Of a DNA stretch of 64,000 bases, positions 1 to 8,179 are shown one piece after another. The notes below the pieces were generated by a model. That model was not told where the DNA came from. It did not search any database and worked only from the letters and a program-made list of their open reading frames with translations. The DNA comes from JAEXOD01 sp963663265 (GTDB taxonomy: Bacteria > Bacteroidota > Ignavibacteria > Ignavibacteriales > Melioribacteraceae), in assembly GCA_963663265.2 (NCBI GenBank), contig CAXXXM010000002.1, positions 1,674,001 to 1,738,000 of the forward strand. Reading direction: 5' to 3'. Within the stretch, counting starts at the first letter, position 1; each line of letters opens with the position of its first letter. Both the position numbers and the translations under genes were made by a program.

Positions 1-23
1 TTTTTCATAATTTAATCACCATA

Positions 24-944
24 TTATTTAAAATATTTAATTGTTGCTTCAAGTCCTTTTAATAAGTCCCAATTAGGGTTAAATTTTAGTATTTCCATTG
101 TATCCTTAACATAAGCTAAGCTGTGTTTTATATCTCCTGCACGTTCAGGGGCAAAATTAATTTTACTTTTTGAGTCGGTAATTTTAATAATAGTTTCAGC
201 AAGTTCCAAAATAGTAATAGTTTTACCGTATGCAACATTAAATACTCCGGTTTTTATTGGTGATTCTGCAGCCAAAGAACAAGCTTGAACGATATCTTTT
301 ACATAAACAAAATCGCGTGTTTGTAAACCGTCACCGTAAATAGTAATATCTTCATTTTTAACAGCCTTTTCAATAAATATAGGAACAGCTGCTGCATACT
401 GGCTTTTTGGATTTTGTCTTTCACCAAAAACGTTAAAAAATCTTAATGTTGTTGTGTTCAGACCAAATTGTTCGCTGTACATCTGTGCATAAAACTCGCC
501 ATCTAATTTGGTAATTGAATAAGGAGTTTTTGGCACTGGTTTCATTTCGGTTCGTTTTGGTAGTTCGGGGTCATCACCATAAACTGCTGCTGAAGAAATA
601 TGAACAAGTTTTTTAACTTTATGAGTTCTTGAAGCCTCCAAAAGGTTAAGAATACCATTAACATTTATGTTAACACATTCGTAAGGTTTTTCAATGGATT
701 CCGGCACAGAAACTAATGCGGCAAAATTAAATACATAATCTGCACCTTCAACAGCACTAAAAACTTCTTCTTTTTCGGTAATACTTTTATTAACAAATTT
801 TAAGTTATCAATAACTTCCAAATTTGCAATTTTGCCACTTCTTAAATTGTCAATAACAACAACTTGATATCCTTTACTTCCATAATATTGAGCAAGGTGA
901 CTTCCAATAAATCCGGCCCCGCCGGCAACAACAACTTTTTGCAT
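24..944 (-). CDS. NAD-dependent sugar-nucleotide epimerase/dehydratase (extended SDR)
   Basis: This is an extended short-chain dehydrogenase that probably acts on a UDP-sugar in the cytoplasm and supplies surface-polysaccharide precursors. The N-terminus has the Rossmann motif GGAGFIGSH. A Ser-rich stretch (SSAAVYGD) and the catalytic YSITK (YxxxK) follow. The RFFNVFGERQNP and YAAAVPIFI segments resemble UDP-glucose or UDP-GlcNAc 4-epimerases of the GalE/WbpP group. At about 306 residues it is normal family length. I start it at the ATG at 944, not the TTG one codon earlier, because a GGAGAG ribosome site sits a few bases upstream. It points away from the origin and dnaA. Decarboxylases and 4,6-dehydratases share these motifs, so the exact substrate is not settled. 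Confidence 0.85.
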   Translation of the reverse strand: MQKVVVAGGAGFIGSHLAQYYGSKGYQVVVIDNLRSGKIANLEVIDNLKFVNKSITEKEEVFSAVEGADYVFNFAALVSVPESIEKPYECVNINVNGILNLLEASRTHKVKKLVHISSAAVYGDDPELPKRTEMKPVPKTPYSITKLDGEFYAQMYSEQFGLNTTTLRFFNVFGERQNPKSQYAAAVPIFIEKAVKNEDITIYGDGLQTRDFVYVKDIVQACSLAAESPIKTGVFNVAYGKTITILELAETIIKITDSKSKINFAPERAGDIKHSLAYVKDTMEILKFNPNWDLLKGLEATIKYFK

Positions 945-1243
945 CAATTCTCTCCAAATGTTATCTAATTAATATATGTAATATGCAGTATTTTATTTAA
1001 ATAAAAAACTTACAAATTTATGTAGTAATATTGAATAAAGAGTTGAGTTGTGGAGTGATTTGTTGCAAAATTTTGGTAATCTGGGGAAAATATGAGATAA
1101 TAAAAAAGAGACAAATAAACCTTTAAAAGTTTATCTTTTTAGATTATAATAACTTACAAGAAATTAACAAATTTAACTTGCACACAACAAAAAATAATTC
1201 TATTTTCACATTAAGTTAGGCGGAAAAATTTATGTTAATAAAA

Positions 1244-1252
1244 TGTGGATAA
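1244..1252 (-). promoter_or_regulatory. DnaA box
   Basis: TGTGGATAA is the exact reverse complement of the consensus DnaA box TTATCCACA. It lies in the presumed origin, 10 bp before the GTGAAACGTTTCAC palindrome. Confidence 0.75.
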
Positions 1253-1261
1253 CTTTTCCTT

Positions 1262-1275
1262 GTGAAACGTTTCAC
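1262..1275. promoter_or_regulatory. Perfect 14-bp palindrome next to a DnaA box
   Basis: GTGAAACGTTTCAC is its own reverse complement. The two halves, GTGAAAC and GTTTCAC, are those of the chromosome-partition site parS (TGTTTCACGTGAAACA) in the opposite order. It is therefore not a canonical parS. A dimeric regulator or a ParB-like protein could bind it, but that is inference. Confidence 0.4.
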
Positions 1276-1468
1276 GCCTGGTTTGTCCCTTGATTTTTTG
1301 TATGTTGATAATTGACTTTGTGCGTTGTGTTTGGTGATGTTGGTTAAGTTGTTTTTATGTAATGAGTTAGCCTCCCCCTTTTAATGTTAATAAAATGTTA
1401 ACAAACACAATTTTAAAAAAGCAAATTAAATTTTACAAAATCATAAATTATTTTTAAATGAATTAAAA

Positions 1469-1477
1469 TGTGGATAA
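1469..1477 (-). promoter_or_regulatory. DnaA box at the dnaA start
   Basis: A second perfect TGTGGATAA ends nine bases before the dnaA start codon. This position suits both origin function and DnaA autoregulation of its own gene. Confidence 0.75.
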
Positions 1478-1486
1478 CTGTTAAAA

Positions 1487-2938
1487 ATGAGTAGTAGAGT
1501 TATAAGTTTAGATCTTAATAGCGATCCAAAAAACATATGGCGAAATTGTCTTAATATTATTAAAGAAAACGTTCCTGCAATTACTTATAATACTTGGTTT
1601 TTACCCATTAAACCAATGGAACTTTCAAGTCAAACTTTAAAAATTCAGGTACCAAATAATTTTTTTATTGAATGGATTGAAGAACATTATAATACGGTAA
1701 TTAATAAGGCTGTTAAAGAAGTGTTAGGCGAATCGGGAAAGCTGATTTATATTATTCTTGATAATCAAGAAGAAGAGGATGTTGATTTTACACAGGTAAG
1801 CCAGCCGGTAAAAGTTGAGACTGCTTCTATTAAACCTGCTCAACACAACGAAAGTACAAACCTTTCGTTTATGCAAACTACAACTGAAGGGGAAGATTTA
1901 GAGTTTAATAGCAATCTAAAACCTAAGTATCAGTTTGATAATTATATTAAAGGTGAAAGCAATCAGTTAGCCCGTGCTGCTGCTTATGCTGTTAGCGAAA
2001 ATCCGGGTGAAACTTCTTTTAATCCTTTATTTATTTATGGTGGCGTTGGTTTAGGTAAAACCCATTTAATCCAAGCTATTGGAAATAGAATTTTAGCTAA
2101 GTATCCATCAAAAAACGTATTGTATGTTTCTGCAAGTGATTTTGGTTCTAACTTTGTTGATGCTATTCAAATGAATAGAGTTAATGATTTTTCTAATTTT
2201 TATAAAAAAATGGATGCTTTGGTTATTGATGACATTCAATTTTTAATAAATAAAGAAAAAACTCAAGATCTATTCTTTCATATTTTTAACACATTGCACC
2301 AATTAGGGAAACAGATTATTCTTTCAAGTGATAAACCACCAAAAGATTTGAAAGGTTTAAATGAACGATTAATATCACGTTTCCAATGGGGACTTTCTGC
2401 CGACATTCAACCGCCGGATTTTGAAACAAGAATGGCAATTCTTAAAAATAAATGTAATAAGTTTGGAATCCAGCTTCAACATGGTCATATTGAGTACATT
2501 GCTTATAATGTTACTTCCAATATTAGAGAACTTGAAGGTTGTTTGATTAAGCTTTTAGCAAGTTCTTCTTTAGGTGCAAAAGAAATTGATATGACATTGA
2601 TTAAAAAAATAGTGAAAGAAATTTCCACTACTCGTCAAGTAAATGTATCGATTGATCAAATTACTAAAGCTGTTTGCGATTATTTAAAAGTTGATGAAAA
2701 TAAAGTTAGAGAAAAAAATAGACGAAAAGAAGTTGTTTTAGCTCGTCAAATTGCTATGTATTTATCTAAAGTTATTACTAAGTCATCCTTAAAAACAATC
2801 GGTCTTCATTTTGGCGGGCGTGACCATTCAACTGTAATTCACTCTTTTGATTCTGTTAATCAATTGATTCAAGAAGATTTGAACATTAAAGAAGTTGTAG
2901 AAAGTATTAAATCAAAAATAGAAATTGGTTCTACTTGA
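1487..2938 (+). CDS. dnaA: Chromosomal replication initiator DnaA
   Basis: DnaA binds DnaA boxes, opens the origin and loads the helicase. The 483-residue protein shows all four domains. An N-terminal helicase/DiaA-interaction domain contains IWRNCLNIIKE and TWFLPIKPM. A variable Ser/Thr/Glu-rich linker spans about residues 95-145. The AAA+ core has Walker A GGVGLGKTH at 185-193, Walker B VIDDIQF at 246-252, and an arginine-finger region around LNERLISRFQWG. The DNA-binding domain carries the signature GGRDHSTVIHS at 443-453. Length is normal. The ATG follows a DnaA box and has no clear Shine-Dalgarno site. The next gene is a secreted hydrolase, not the usual dnaN, so the origin neighbourhood is rearranged compared with many bacteria. 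Confidence 0.98.
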   Translation: MSSRVISLDLNSDPKNIWRNCLNIIKENVPAITYNTWFLPIKPMELSSQTLKIQVPNNFFIEWIEEHYNTVINKAVKEVLGESGKLIYIILDNQEEEDVDFTQVSQPVKVETASIKPAQHNESTNLSFMQTTTEGEDLEFNSNLKPKYQFDNYIKGESNQLARAAAYAVSENPGETSFNPLFIYGGVGLGKTHLIQAIGNRILAKYPSKNVLYVSASDFGSNFVDAIQMNRVNDFSNFYKKMDALVIDDIQFLINKEKTQDLFFHIFNTLHQLGKQIILSSDKPPKDLKGLNERLISRFQWGLSADIQPPDFETRMAILKNKCNKFGIQLQHGHIEYIAYNVTSNIRELEGCLIKLLASSSLGAKEIDMTLIKKIVKEISTTRQVNVSIDQITKAVCDYLKVDENKVREKNRRKEVVLARQIAMYLSKVITKSSLKTIGLHFGGRDHSTVIHSFDSVNQLIQEDLNIKEVVESIKSKIEIGST

Positions 2939-2942
2939 TGGA

Positions 2943-3749
2943 ATGAAAAAATTACTTTTAGCCTTTCTTCTAATTTTCTTTAATCTTAATGCACAAAAAA
3001 ATACTAATTGTGTGTGGGATAGTATTGGAACCGGGGTTAATTCAATTTGTTTGGATAGTTCAAGTAGTTCAATTTTTATTGGGTTTGCAGGATGGTCGGT
3101 TAAACAAAGTTGGGCGAATAATTGGGTTCATCAATTATATCTTTCTAAATTAAAATCTTTGAATGTTGGTTTTTTGTATTCAGTAAAAGGTCCTGACACG
3201 CCATGTTATAACGAGCAGGAAATAGATAACCTTTCGTTAGCAACAAATTTAATTAACTTAATAAATAATAAAAAAATTAATAAAGTAATAATTGCCGCTC
3301 ATTCAAGCGGTTCTTTTGTTGCTCATCATTTATTTAAAATATTGTTTGCTGATAAAATATTTAATAATTCAAGTGTATTAGCTGGAAAAATCTTTTATTT
3401 TAATCTTGATGGTGGAATAGGCAGCCAAAAATGTGGTGTTCCAATTGATTCCTCTATTGCCGAAAATTTAGCTCATATTTATGCAGTATATGCTTACGAT
3501 GATGAAAGCAAAATATTTTCCCCCAATAAAGATGATATGATTGAATTACATAAAAAGTTTGAAAATAAGTCTACATTGTTGCAAATGGATGTTACCGGTT
3601 CTAAATCAACCGGAAAGTGGTCTGTTCATGATGCCTTGATAAACCAAAAACCTTATAATCCAACTTCATTCAATCTTGAAAAAGACTACAATAATATTAA
3701 TTCAGAGCATCCTGTTTTTGATACATATTTAAATAAAATAAATAAATAG
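2943..3749 (+). CDS. Secreted alpha/beta-hydrolase-like protein
   Basis: The 268-residue product starts with a clear signal peptide (MKKLLLAFLLIFFNLNAQ), so it is exported. The mature part looks like a lipase-type alpha/beta hydrolase. KVIIAAHSSGS resembles the (G/A)HSxG nucleophile elbow, and YAYDDESK and SVHDAL could hold the acid and the histidine of the triad. The fold call rests on this spacing and is moderate. I use the ATG at 2943, four bases after the dnaA stop, rather than an in-frame TTG at 2925 inside dnaA, because only 2943 begins a signal peptide. The phospholipase gene begins seven bases after its stop, suggesting co-transcription and perhaps a shared lipid or ester substrate. 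No named family was recognised. Confidence 0.7.
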   Translation: MKKLLLAFLLIFFNLNAQKNTNCVWDSIGTGVNSICLDSSSSSIFIGFAGWSVKQSWANNWVHQLYLSKLKSLNVGFLYSVKGPDTPCYNEQEIDNLSLATNLINLINNKKINKVIIAAHSSGSFVAHHLFKILFADKIFNNSSVLAGKIFYFNLDGGIGSQKCGVPIDSSIAENLAHIYAVYAYDDESKIFSPNKDDMIELHKKFENKSTLLQMDVTGSKSTGKWSVHDALINQKPYNPTSFNLEKDYNNINSEHPVFDTYLNKINK

Positions 3750-3756
3750 ACAGTAA

Positions 3757-5958
3757 ATGAAAAAAAACAAAGTTTTAAGCCTTTTCCTTTTACTAATAAT
3801 TGTATTAAATATTCAAACATTTTCTTCTGAGCGTCCTAAAATTGCATTGGTTTTATCCGGTGGAGGAGCAAAGGGTTTTGCTCATATTGGCGTGCTAAAA
3901 GTTTTAGAAAAGAATGGAATACGCCCGGACTTTGTTGTTGGAACGAGCATAGGTGGGTTGATTGGAGGGTTGTATTCAATAGGTTATTCGCCTGATCAAC
4001 TTGAAGAATTAGTCCTTACATTAAAATGGGACGAATATTTATCGGATGATTTTCCCAGAGAATATACATATATATATGAAAAAGAAGAACAAGATAGATA
4101 TTTACTTTCTTTTTTAATTGATAGCAAAACCGGAATTAAACTGCCTGCCGGCTTTATTCAAGGGCAAAATATAATGAATTTGCTTTGCAGACTTACGGGG
4201 AAATATCATGCCGCAAAAGATTTTAGTAAACTTCCCATACCATTTAAGTGCGTTGCTTGTAATATTGCTACGGGTGAAGAGGTGGTTTTAGATAGCGGAT
4301 TTTTACCGGAAGCACTTTTTGCCACAATGGCTATTCCAACTGTATTTGCACCAATGAATATTGATAATAAGTTGCTTGTTGATGGCGGTATTGTTAATAA
4401 TTTTGCTGTTGATGTTGCAAAAAAAATGGGGGCAGATTTTGTTATTGGTGTTGATATCCAATCAAAATTACTCGCTCAAAATGATATTAAAGATTTTGCT
4501 GATGTTGCCGGTCAGTTAACTACTCTTTTAGGTAACGATAAGTATCTCGAAAATAAACAAAACTGTGATATTTTAATTAGTCCGGATATAAGCAGTTTTG
4601 GAACAAGCGACTTCTCGCGTGAATCAGCAAAGATTTTGATTGCTCGAGGTCAATTAGCTGCCATGAGTATGGTTGATTCCATAAAAATAATTTTTGAAGC
4701 TAACCACATCCCATTAGATACTTCATATTCTGAATATGAGTTTAAAAATCATTTTAATATTAATAATGTAATTGCTTATGGTGTGGGCTCTACAAGTCTT
4801 AATTACATTTTAGAAAAAACGAATTTCAACTTTCCAGGTAGTTACGATTTTGATAGAATTAATGAAGGAATTAGAAAACTTTACGGAACTAATACTTACA
4901 AGATTATTTATTTTAAATTACTGGATGAACAGGATAAAATTCTTGAACTTAAAGTAAGGGAGAAGCCTACCGATTATGTAAATGCAGGTTTTGCATATAA
5001 CTCGTTAGATAAAGCCTCGATTCTTATAAATTTAACATTACGTAATCAAATGTTTGGAGGAGCGAGGTTTTCGTTAGATTTTATTATTGCCAAAACGACT
5101 TCGGTAAAAGGATCGTTCCAATTTATTCAAACAGGACTGCCGGAATTAAATTTAGAAGCAGAGTATCGGCAGGTGGATTTTGAAATTTTTAATAAAAAAG
5201 ATAAGATTAGTGATAACGATATAAATTATTTTAGAGGTGATATATCAACCTTAAGTTCAATTGGCAATAATTATTTAATGGGAATTGGAGGGCGATTCGA
5301 ACGTTTTGACATCTCAACTTTTTTTTCAACAACTTACAAAAATGAAATTGAAGATAAACTAAAGAAAAACTTTTTTACTCTTTATGCAAAAATTAAGTTT
5401 GATAATTTAGATGATAAGTATTTGCCTAAAAGTGGCAGCAAAATACTGTTGGAATATGATTATTCAGCAAACAAATTTAATGACCTTTTTAATAGTGCAA
5501 AAACTTCAGTTTTGCTTTTTACTCTTAAATCGGCAATTAGATTGGGAAGCGATGTTCATTTTTTGCCGGGAATTTATGGACGTTTTTTATTGGATGAAAA
5601 CCAAGAAACTATTTTAAGTAATTTTATTGGTGGAGAAAAATCGGTTCAAAATTTTTATTACAATTTGCCATTTATGGGTTTAAATAGAGGAACGTTAGTT
5701 AAAGATAAAGTTGCTATTGCCGATTTGGCTATGCGATTACGGTTAACCGATAATCAATACATAAGCACTATTTTTGATGTCGGTACGTCATTTACATATT
5801 TTAGGGATTGGCAGTCGAAAGAGTTATTTTATGGTTGGGGACTAAAATATACCTATGTTAGTTTGATTGGACCTATTGAATTTTGTGTTTCAACTTCCGA
5901 CTATTCAAACGATTTTGAATTTTTTGTAAGCGTTGGCAAGTGGTTTAATAATTTGTAA
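3757..5958 (+). CDS. Patatin-like phospholipase with outer-membrane barrel (PlpD/type Vd-like)
   Basis: The 733-residue protein has an N-terminal signal peptide and then a patatin domain (about 28-220). That domain contains the oxyanion motif GGGAKG at 35-40, the nucleophile elbow GTSIG with Ser64, and the catalytic DGG with Asp209, forming the Ser-Asp dyad of patatin lipases. A POTRA-like segment follows (about 330-400). The last ~330 residues read as beta-strands of a BamA/Omp85-type barrel. This is the PlpD architecture, in which a phospholipase is displayed through its own outer-membrane barrel. The gene follows the secreted hydrolase with a seven-base gap. A candidate terminator lies 66 bp downstream. 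Substrate preference cannot be read from sequence. Confidence 0.9.
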   Translation: MKKNKVLSLFLLLIIVLNIQTFSSERPKIALVLSGGGAKGFAHIGVLKVLEKNGIRPDFVVGTSIGGLIGGLYSIGYSPDQLEELVLTLKWDEYLSDDFPREYTYIYEKEEQDRYLLSFLIDSKTGIKLPAGFIQGQNIMNLLCRLTGKYHAAKDFSKLPIPFKCVACNIATGEEVVLDSGFLPEALFATMAIPTVFAPMNIDNKLLVDGGIVNNFAVDVAKKMGADFVIGVDIQSKLLAQNDIKDFADVAGQLTTLLGNDKYLENKQNCDILISPDISSFGTSDFSRESAKILIARGQLAAMSMVDSIKIIFEANHIPLDTSYSEYEFKNHFNINNVIAYGVGSTSLNYILEKTNFNFPGSYDFDRINEGIRKLYGTNTYKIIYFKLLDEQDKILELKVREKPTDYVNAGFAYNSLDKASILINLTLRNQMFGGARFSLDFIIAKTTSVKGSFQFIQTGLPELNLEAEYRQVDFEIFNKKDKISDNDINYFRGDISTLSSIGNNYLMGIGGRFERFDISTFFSTTYKNEIEDKLKKNFFTLYAKIKFDNLDDKYLPKSGSKILLEYDYSANKFNDLFNSAKTSVLLFTLKSAIRLGSDVHFLPGIYGRFLLDENQETILSNFIGGEKSVQNFYYNLPFMGLNRGTLVKDKVAIADLAMRLRLTDNQYISTIFDVGTSFTYFRDWQSKELFYGWGLKYTYVSLIGPIEFCVSTSDYSNDFEFFVSVGKWFNNL

Positions 5959-6023
5959 AAAAGACTCATAATAACGAGGTTGAATGTTAAGTTATGAAGG
6001 TCAATGGTTTAGTGATTGAATAG

Positions 6024-6054
6024 CCGTTGAAGATAAACCTTTCAACGGTTTTTT
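6024..6054 (+). terminator. Candidate terminator after the patatin gene
   Basis: CCGTTGAA (6024-6031) pairs with TTCAACGG (6041-6048), followed by a run of T. It lies 66 bp past the patatin stop. The same hairpin recurs at about 6909-6940 in the duplicated unit, so it may simply be part of the repeat. Confidence 0.5.
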
Positions 6055-6172
6055 AAAACTATATTGGGGTTTTAATAATAATTAATAATTGAATAATTCA
6101 TAATTATAGAAAAAGGTGTCGCCCACTTTGGGGCTTGATATTTTGTTTGAGCCGGGCTTCTATTGATGTTTC

Positions 6173-6482
6173 GAGATTGTCTCAAAAGTATGAGGATAGA
6201 TAATTATGAGGTCTATAACGAATTATGCAATTTGTTAATAATACTCACGTTTGCATGTTGACGAACTCATCCCCCAGCCCCTTCTCTTAAAAAGAGAAGG
6301 GGAATGTAAAGAGCGTATCGCCTTGATATATAATGCAATATCACCATGTAATGGCTATTAATATGCTTGCATACGAATTATTGTAAATTATATATATCCC
6401 CTCTTTAGCTGACAAGGAAGGGGAATATAAAGGGGTGTGTGCTATATTAAAAGCAATAATATAAGACTTTTGATACAGCCTC
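6173..6482. mobile_element. MITE-like element with ~17-bp terminal inverted repeats (copy A insertion)
   Basis: The ends GAGATTGTCTCAAAAGT (6173-6189) and, inverted, GAGGCTGTATCAAAAGT (6466-6482) match at 14 of 17 positions. Such ends are typical of insertion sequences, but the 310-bp interior has no transposase. The interior carries a GAACTCATCCCC...AAGGGGTG module also found at 21.5 and 56.7 kb. The sister copy (6864-7808) lacks the element and has a 13-bp GACCC-TCT-GGGTC hairpin at that place. No clear target duplication is visible. Confidence 0.6.
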
Positions 6483-6730
6483 TTATGTTTAATCAATTAA
6501 CTTGTTTCGCTTTATCCAAAATATTATGAAATAAAAATGTTAATAAAAACAAAATTTCTCATATCTTCATCTAACCAGACCCGTTAGGGTTGGAACATCA
6601 ATAGTAAAATTACAACCACAAAAAACAAAGCTCCGTTAGGTGCGACACAACCATTCAACAGCGTTTTGTTTTACCGTACACATTAACGTTGGTTCAGCAA
6701 ATGTGCGACTTCATCCGAAGTCGTGGGGGT

Positions 6731-6857
6731 TGTTTGGTTTAGTGGTTACCGACATGTGATTGCTCTGCAATCAAAAAAAAGAAACAAGTGACGAAAAATT
6801 TGCAAAAGATTAATCCCAAAAATCATCAAAATCCCAAGAATCCCCGTTCAGACAATG
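6731..6857. repeat. Dispersed ~125-bp intergenic repeat, copy 1
   Basis: The unit runs from a GGTTACC motif through the hairpin GATTGC-TCT-GCAATC, an A-run, GTGACGAAAAATTTGCAAAAG and a tail ending GTTCAGACAATG. Copies 2 and 3 are at 7676-7808 and 42314-42450. Tail-only relatives lie near 21276-21316 and 21357-21403. Confidence 0.8.
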
Positions 6858-7290
6858 TGAAAATTGAATGTTAAGTTATGAAGGTTAAAGGTTTAGTGAT
6901 TGAATAGCCGTTGAAGATAAACCATTCAACGGTTTTTAAACTATATTGGAATTTTAATACTAATTGAATAATAGATAATTATAGAAAAAGGTGTCGCCCA
7001 CGCTGGGGCTTGATATTTTGTTTGTGTTGGGTTTCTATTGATGTTTCGACCCTCTGGGTCTTATGTTTAATCAATTAACTTGTTTCGCTTTATCCAAAAT
7101 ATTATGAAATAAAAATGTTAATAAAAACAAAATTACTCATATTTTCATCTAACCAGACCGTTAGGGTTGGAACATCAATAGTAAAATTACAACCACAAAA
7201 AATAAAGCTCCGTTAGGTGCGACATAACCATTCAACGGCGTTTTGTTTTAACCGTGTGTGTTGATGTTGGTTCAGCAATTGTGCGACTTC

Positions 7291-7653
7291 ATCCGGCGGG
7301 TGTCGCATAAATGGTTGTCAATTACCAATAAAACATGTCGCTCCTCTGGAGCTTAAGAATTAATTTTACTACATTTTTCTAATAACATTTCGTCCCGCCG
7401 GGACTTATATATCCCCTTTTAAATTGTTTTATTCTGCAAAATATTAAGATTAAAAACAGATAAATGAATAATATCCAACTACTCAACCCCGTTTACGGGG
7501 TGGAATGTTGATAGTACAACGAAAAATTAAATATATAAACAGTCCGGCAGTATTGCCGGACGACATGTTCATTTTTGATTATAGATTATTCGGAATATTC
7601 CTAAAATTTGAACAACCTTCGGCATCCCTTTATTTATGCGACACCCACCATCC
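7291..7653. mobile_element. 355-bp MITE with 17-bp TIRs and 4-bp target duplication
   Basis: The element spans 7295-7649. Its ends, GGCGGGTGTCGCATAAA (7295-7311) and TTTATGCGACACCCACC (7633-7649), are inverted repeats with one mismatch. It is flanked by the direct repeat ATCC (7291-7294 and 7650-7653). The sister unit contains the uninterrupted site at 6713-6716 (CTTCATCCGAAGTCG), so the insertion and its duplication can be read directly. The interior encodes no protein and holds several perfect hairpins, including GTCCGGCA...TGCCGGAC and CAACCCCG...CGGGGT. It must have been moved by a transposase encoded elsewhere. Confidence 0.8.
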
Positions 7654-7675
7654 GAAGTCGTGGGGAGTGTTGTGT

Positions 7676-7808
7676 TGAGTGGTTACCGACATGTAATTGC
7701 TCTGCAATCAAAAAAAAGTAAGGAGTGACGATGTGACAAGTGACGAAAAATTTGCAAAAGATTAATCCCAAAAATCATCAAAATCCCAAGAATCCCCGTT
7801 CAGAAAAT
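7676..7808. repeat. Dispersed ~125-bp intergenic repeat, copy 2
   Basis: This copy has the same order of modules as copy 1, including the GATTGC/GCAATC-type hairpin (here AATTGC-TCT-GCAATC) and the GTGACGAAAAATTTGC stretch. It carries an extra GTGACGATGTGACAA segment that copy 1 lacks. Confidence 0.8.
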
Positions 7809-7867
7809 GTTTTTTCGTGTTTTGCAACATACATGGGCGTAGGTGTTTCATAAGTGGGGAATAATTC

Positions 7868-8023
7868 CTGGGCGGTCATGGTCTTACCATGGCCGAAGGA
7901 ATGTTTAGTGAAAAGTGCAAAATTATGTGTCTTTTGGTAAAAATGAATTGTGTCATGGTGAGACCATGACACCCGAGATCGGGTTCTCTGAGTTTTGCAA
8001 CAAATTCGACCATGACCGCCCAG
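7868..8023. repeat. Nested inverted repeats around a perfect hairpin
   Basis: The outer arms CTGGGCGGTCATGGTC (7868-7883) and GACCATGACCGCCCAG (8008-8023) are perfect 16-bp inverted repeats. Inside, GTGTCATGGT (7950-7959) and ACCATGACAC (7963-7972) form a hairpin with a three-base loop. Open frames across it are by-products of the symmetry. Function unknown; it could be the remains of a small mobile element. Confidence 0.7.
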
Positions 8024-8025
8024 AA

Positions 8026-8146
8026 AAGAAGGGAAGTGACTATAAGTACTTAAAAAATAATGAGATGCAAGGATTTTGTCTCCTCTCTTTTTTGAAGAGA
8101 GGAGATTAAGAGGTGAGTTGTTTTTCAAGTTTACACACGGTCTCTA
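8026..8146. mobile_element. Truncated right half of the 21.5-kb MITE
   Basis: The segment from AGTGACTATAAGT to TTTACACACGGTCTCTA aligns with the right half of the element at 21490-21699, including CTCCTCTC...GAGAGGAG and AGAGGTGAGTTGTTTTT. The matching left end is missing here, so this is a decayed copy. Confidence 0.55.
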
Positions 8147-8179
8147 CAATAATTGGGCTTTTGTAAAAAGAGTATGGTT

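Larger units (their letters stand above)
948..1486. other. oriC: Probable chromosomal replication origin (oriC) upstream of dnaA
   Basis: This 539-bp AT-rich gap directly precedes dnaA. It holds two perfect DnaA boxes (TGTGGATAA) at 1244-1252 and 1469-1477, and a one-mismatch box (TGTTGATAA) at 1303-1311, all in one orientation. A very AT-rich stretch at about 1381-1468 lies just before the last box and could be the unwinding element. A 14-bp perfect palindrome (GTGAAACGTTTCAC) at 1262-1275 and an AT palindrome at 991-1006 are also present. Origin function is inferred from DnaA boxes beside dnaA, the usual bacterial arrangement. Strand-skew data are not available here. Confidence 0.65.
5980..7808. 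repeat. Tandem duplication of a non-coding unit, copies 5980-6863 and 6864-7808
   Basis: Two head-to-tail copies of one non-coding unit can be aligned by eye from TTGAATGTTAAGTTATGAAG to CCCCGTTCAGA. Without insertions each is about 575-590 bp. Copy A carries an extra 310-bp element (6173-6482). Copy B carries a different 355-bp element (7295-7649). Both contain short GC-rich hairpins a few tens of bases apart, such as CCCACTTTGGGG and CCGTTAGG. No convincing gene is present from 5959 to 8179. Confidence 0.85.

Noticed and set aside
1481..1500. AGTAGTAG at the dnaA start as a DnaA-trio
   Set aside because: It is inside the coding sequence, short, and not positioned like the described trio next to a GC-rich spacer.
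7778..8128. Open frames of 116 and 64 codons on opposite strands
   Set aside because: They run through inverted repeats and a truncated MITE, mirror each other, and show no protein family or start signal.
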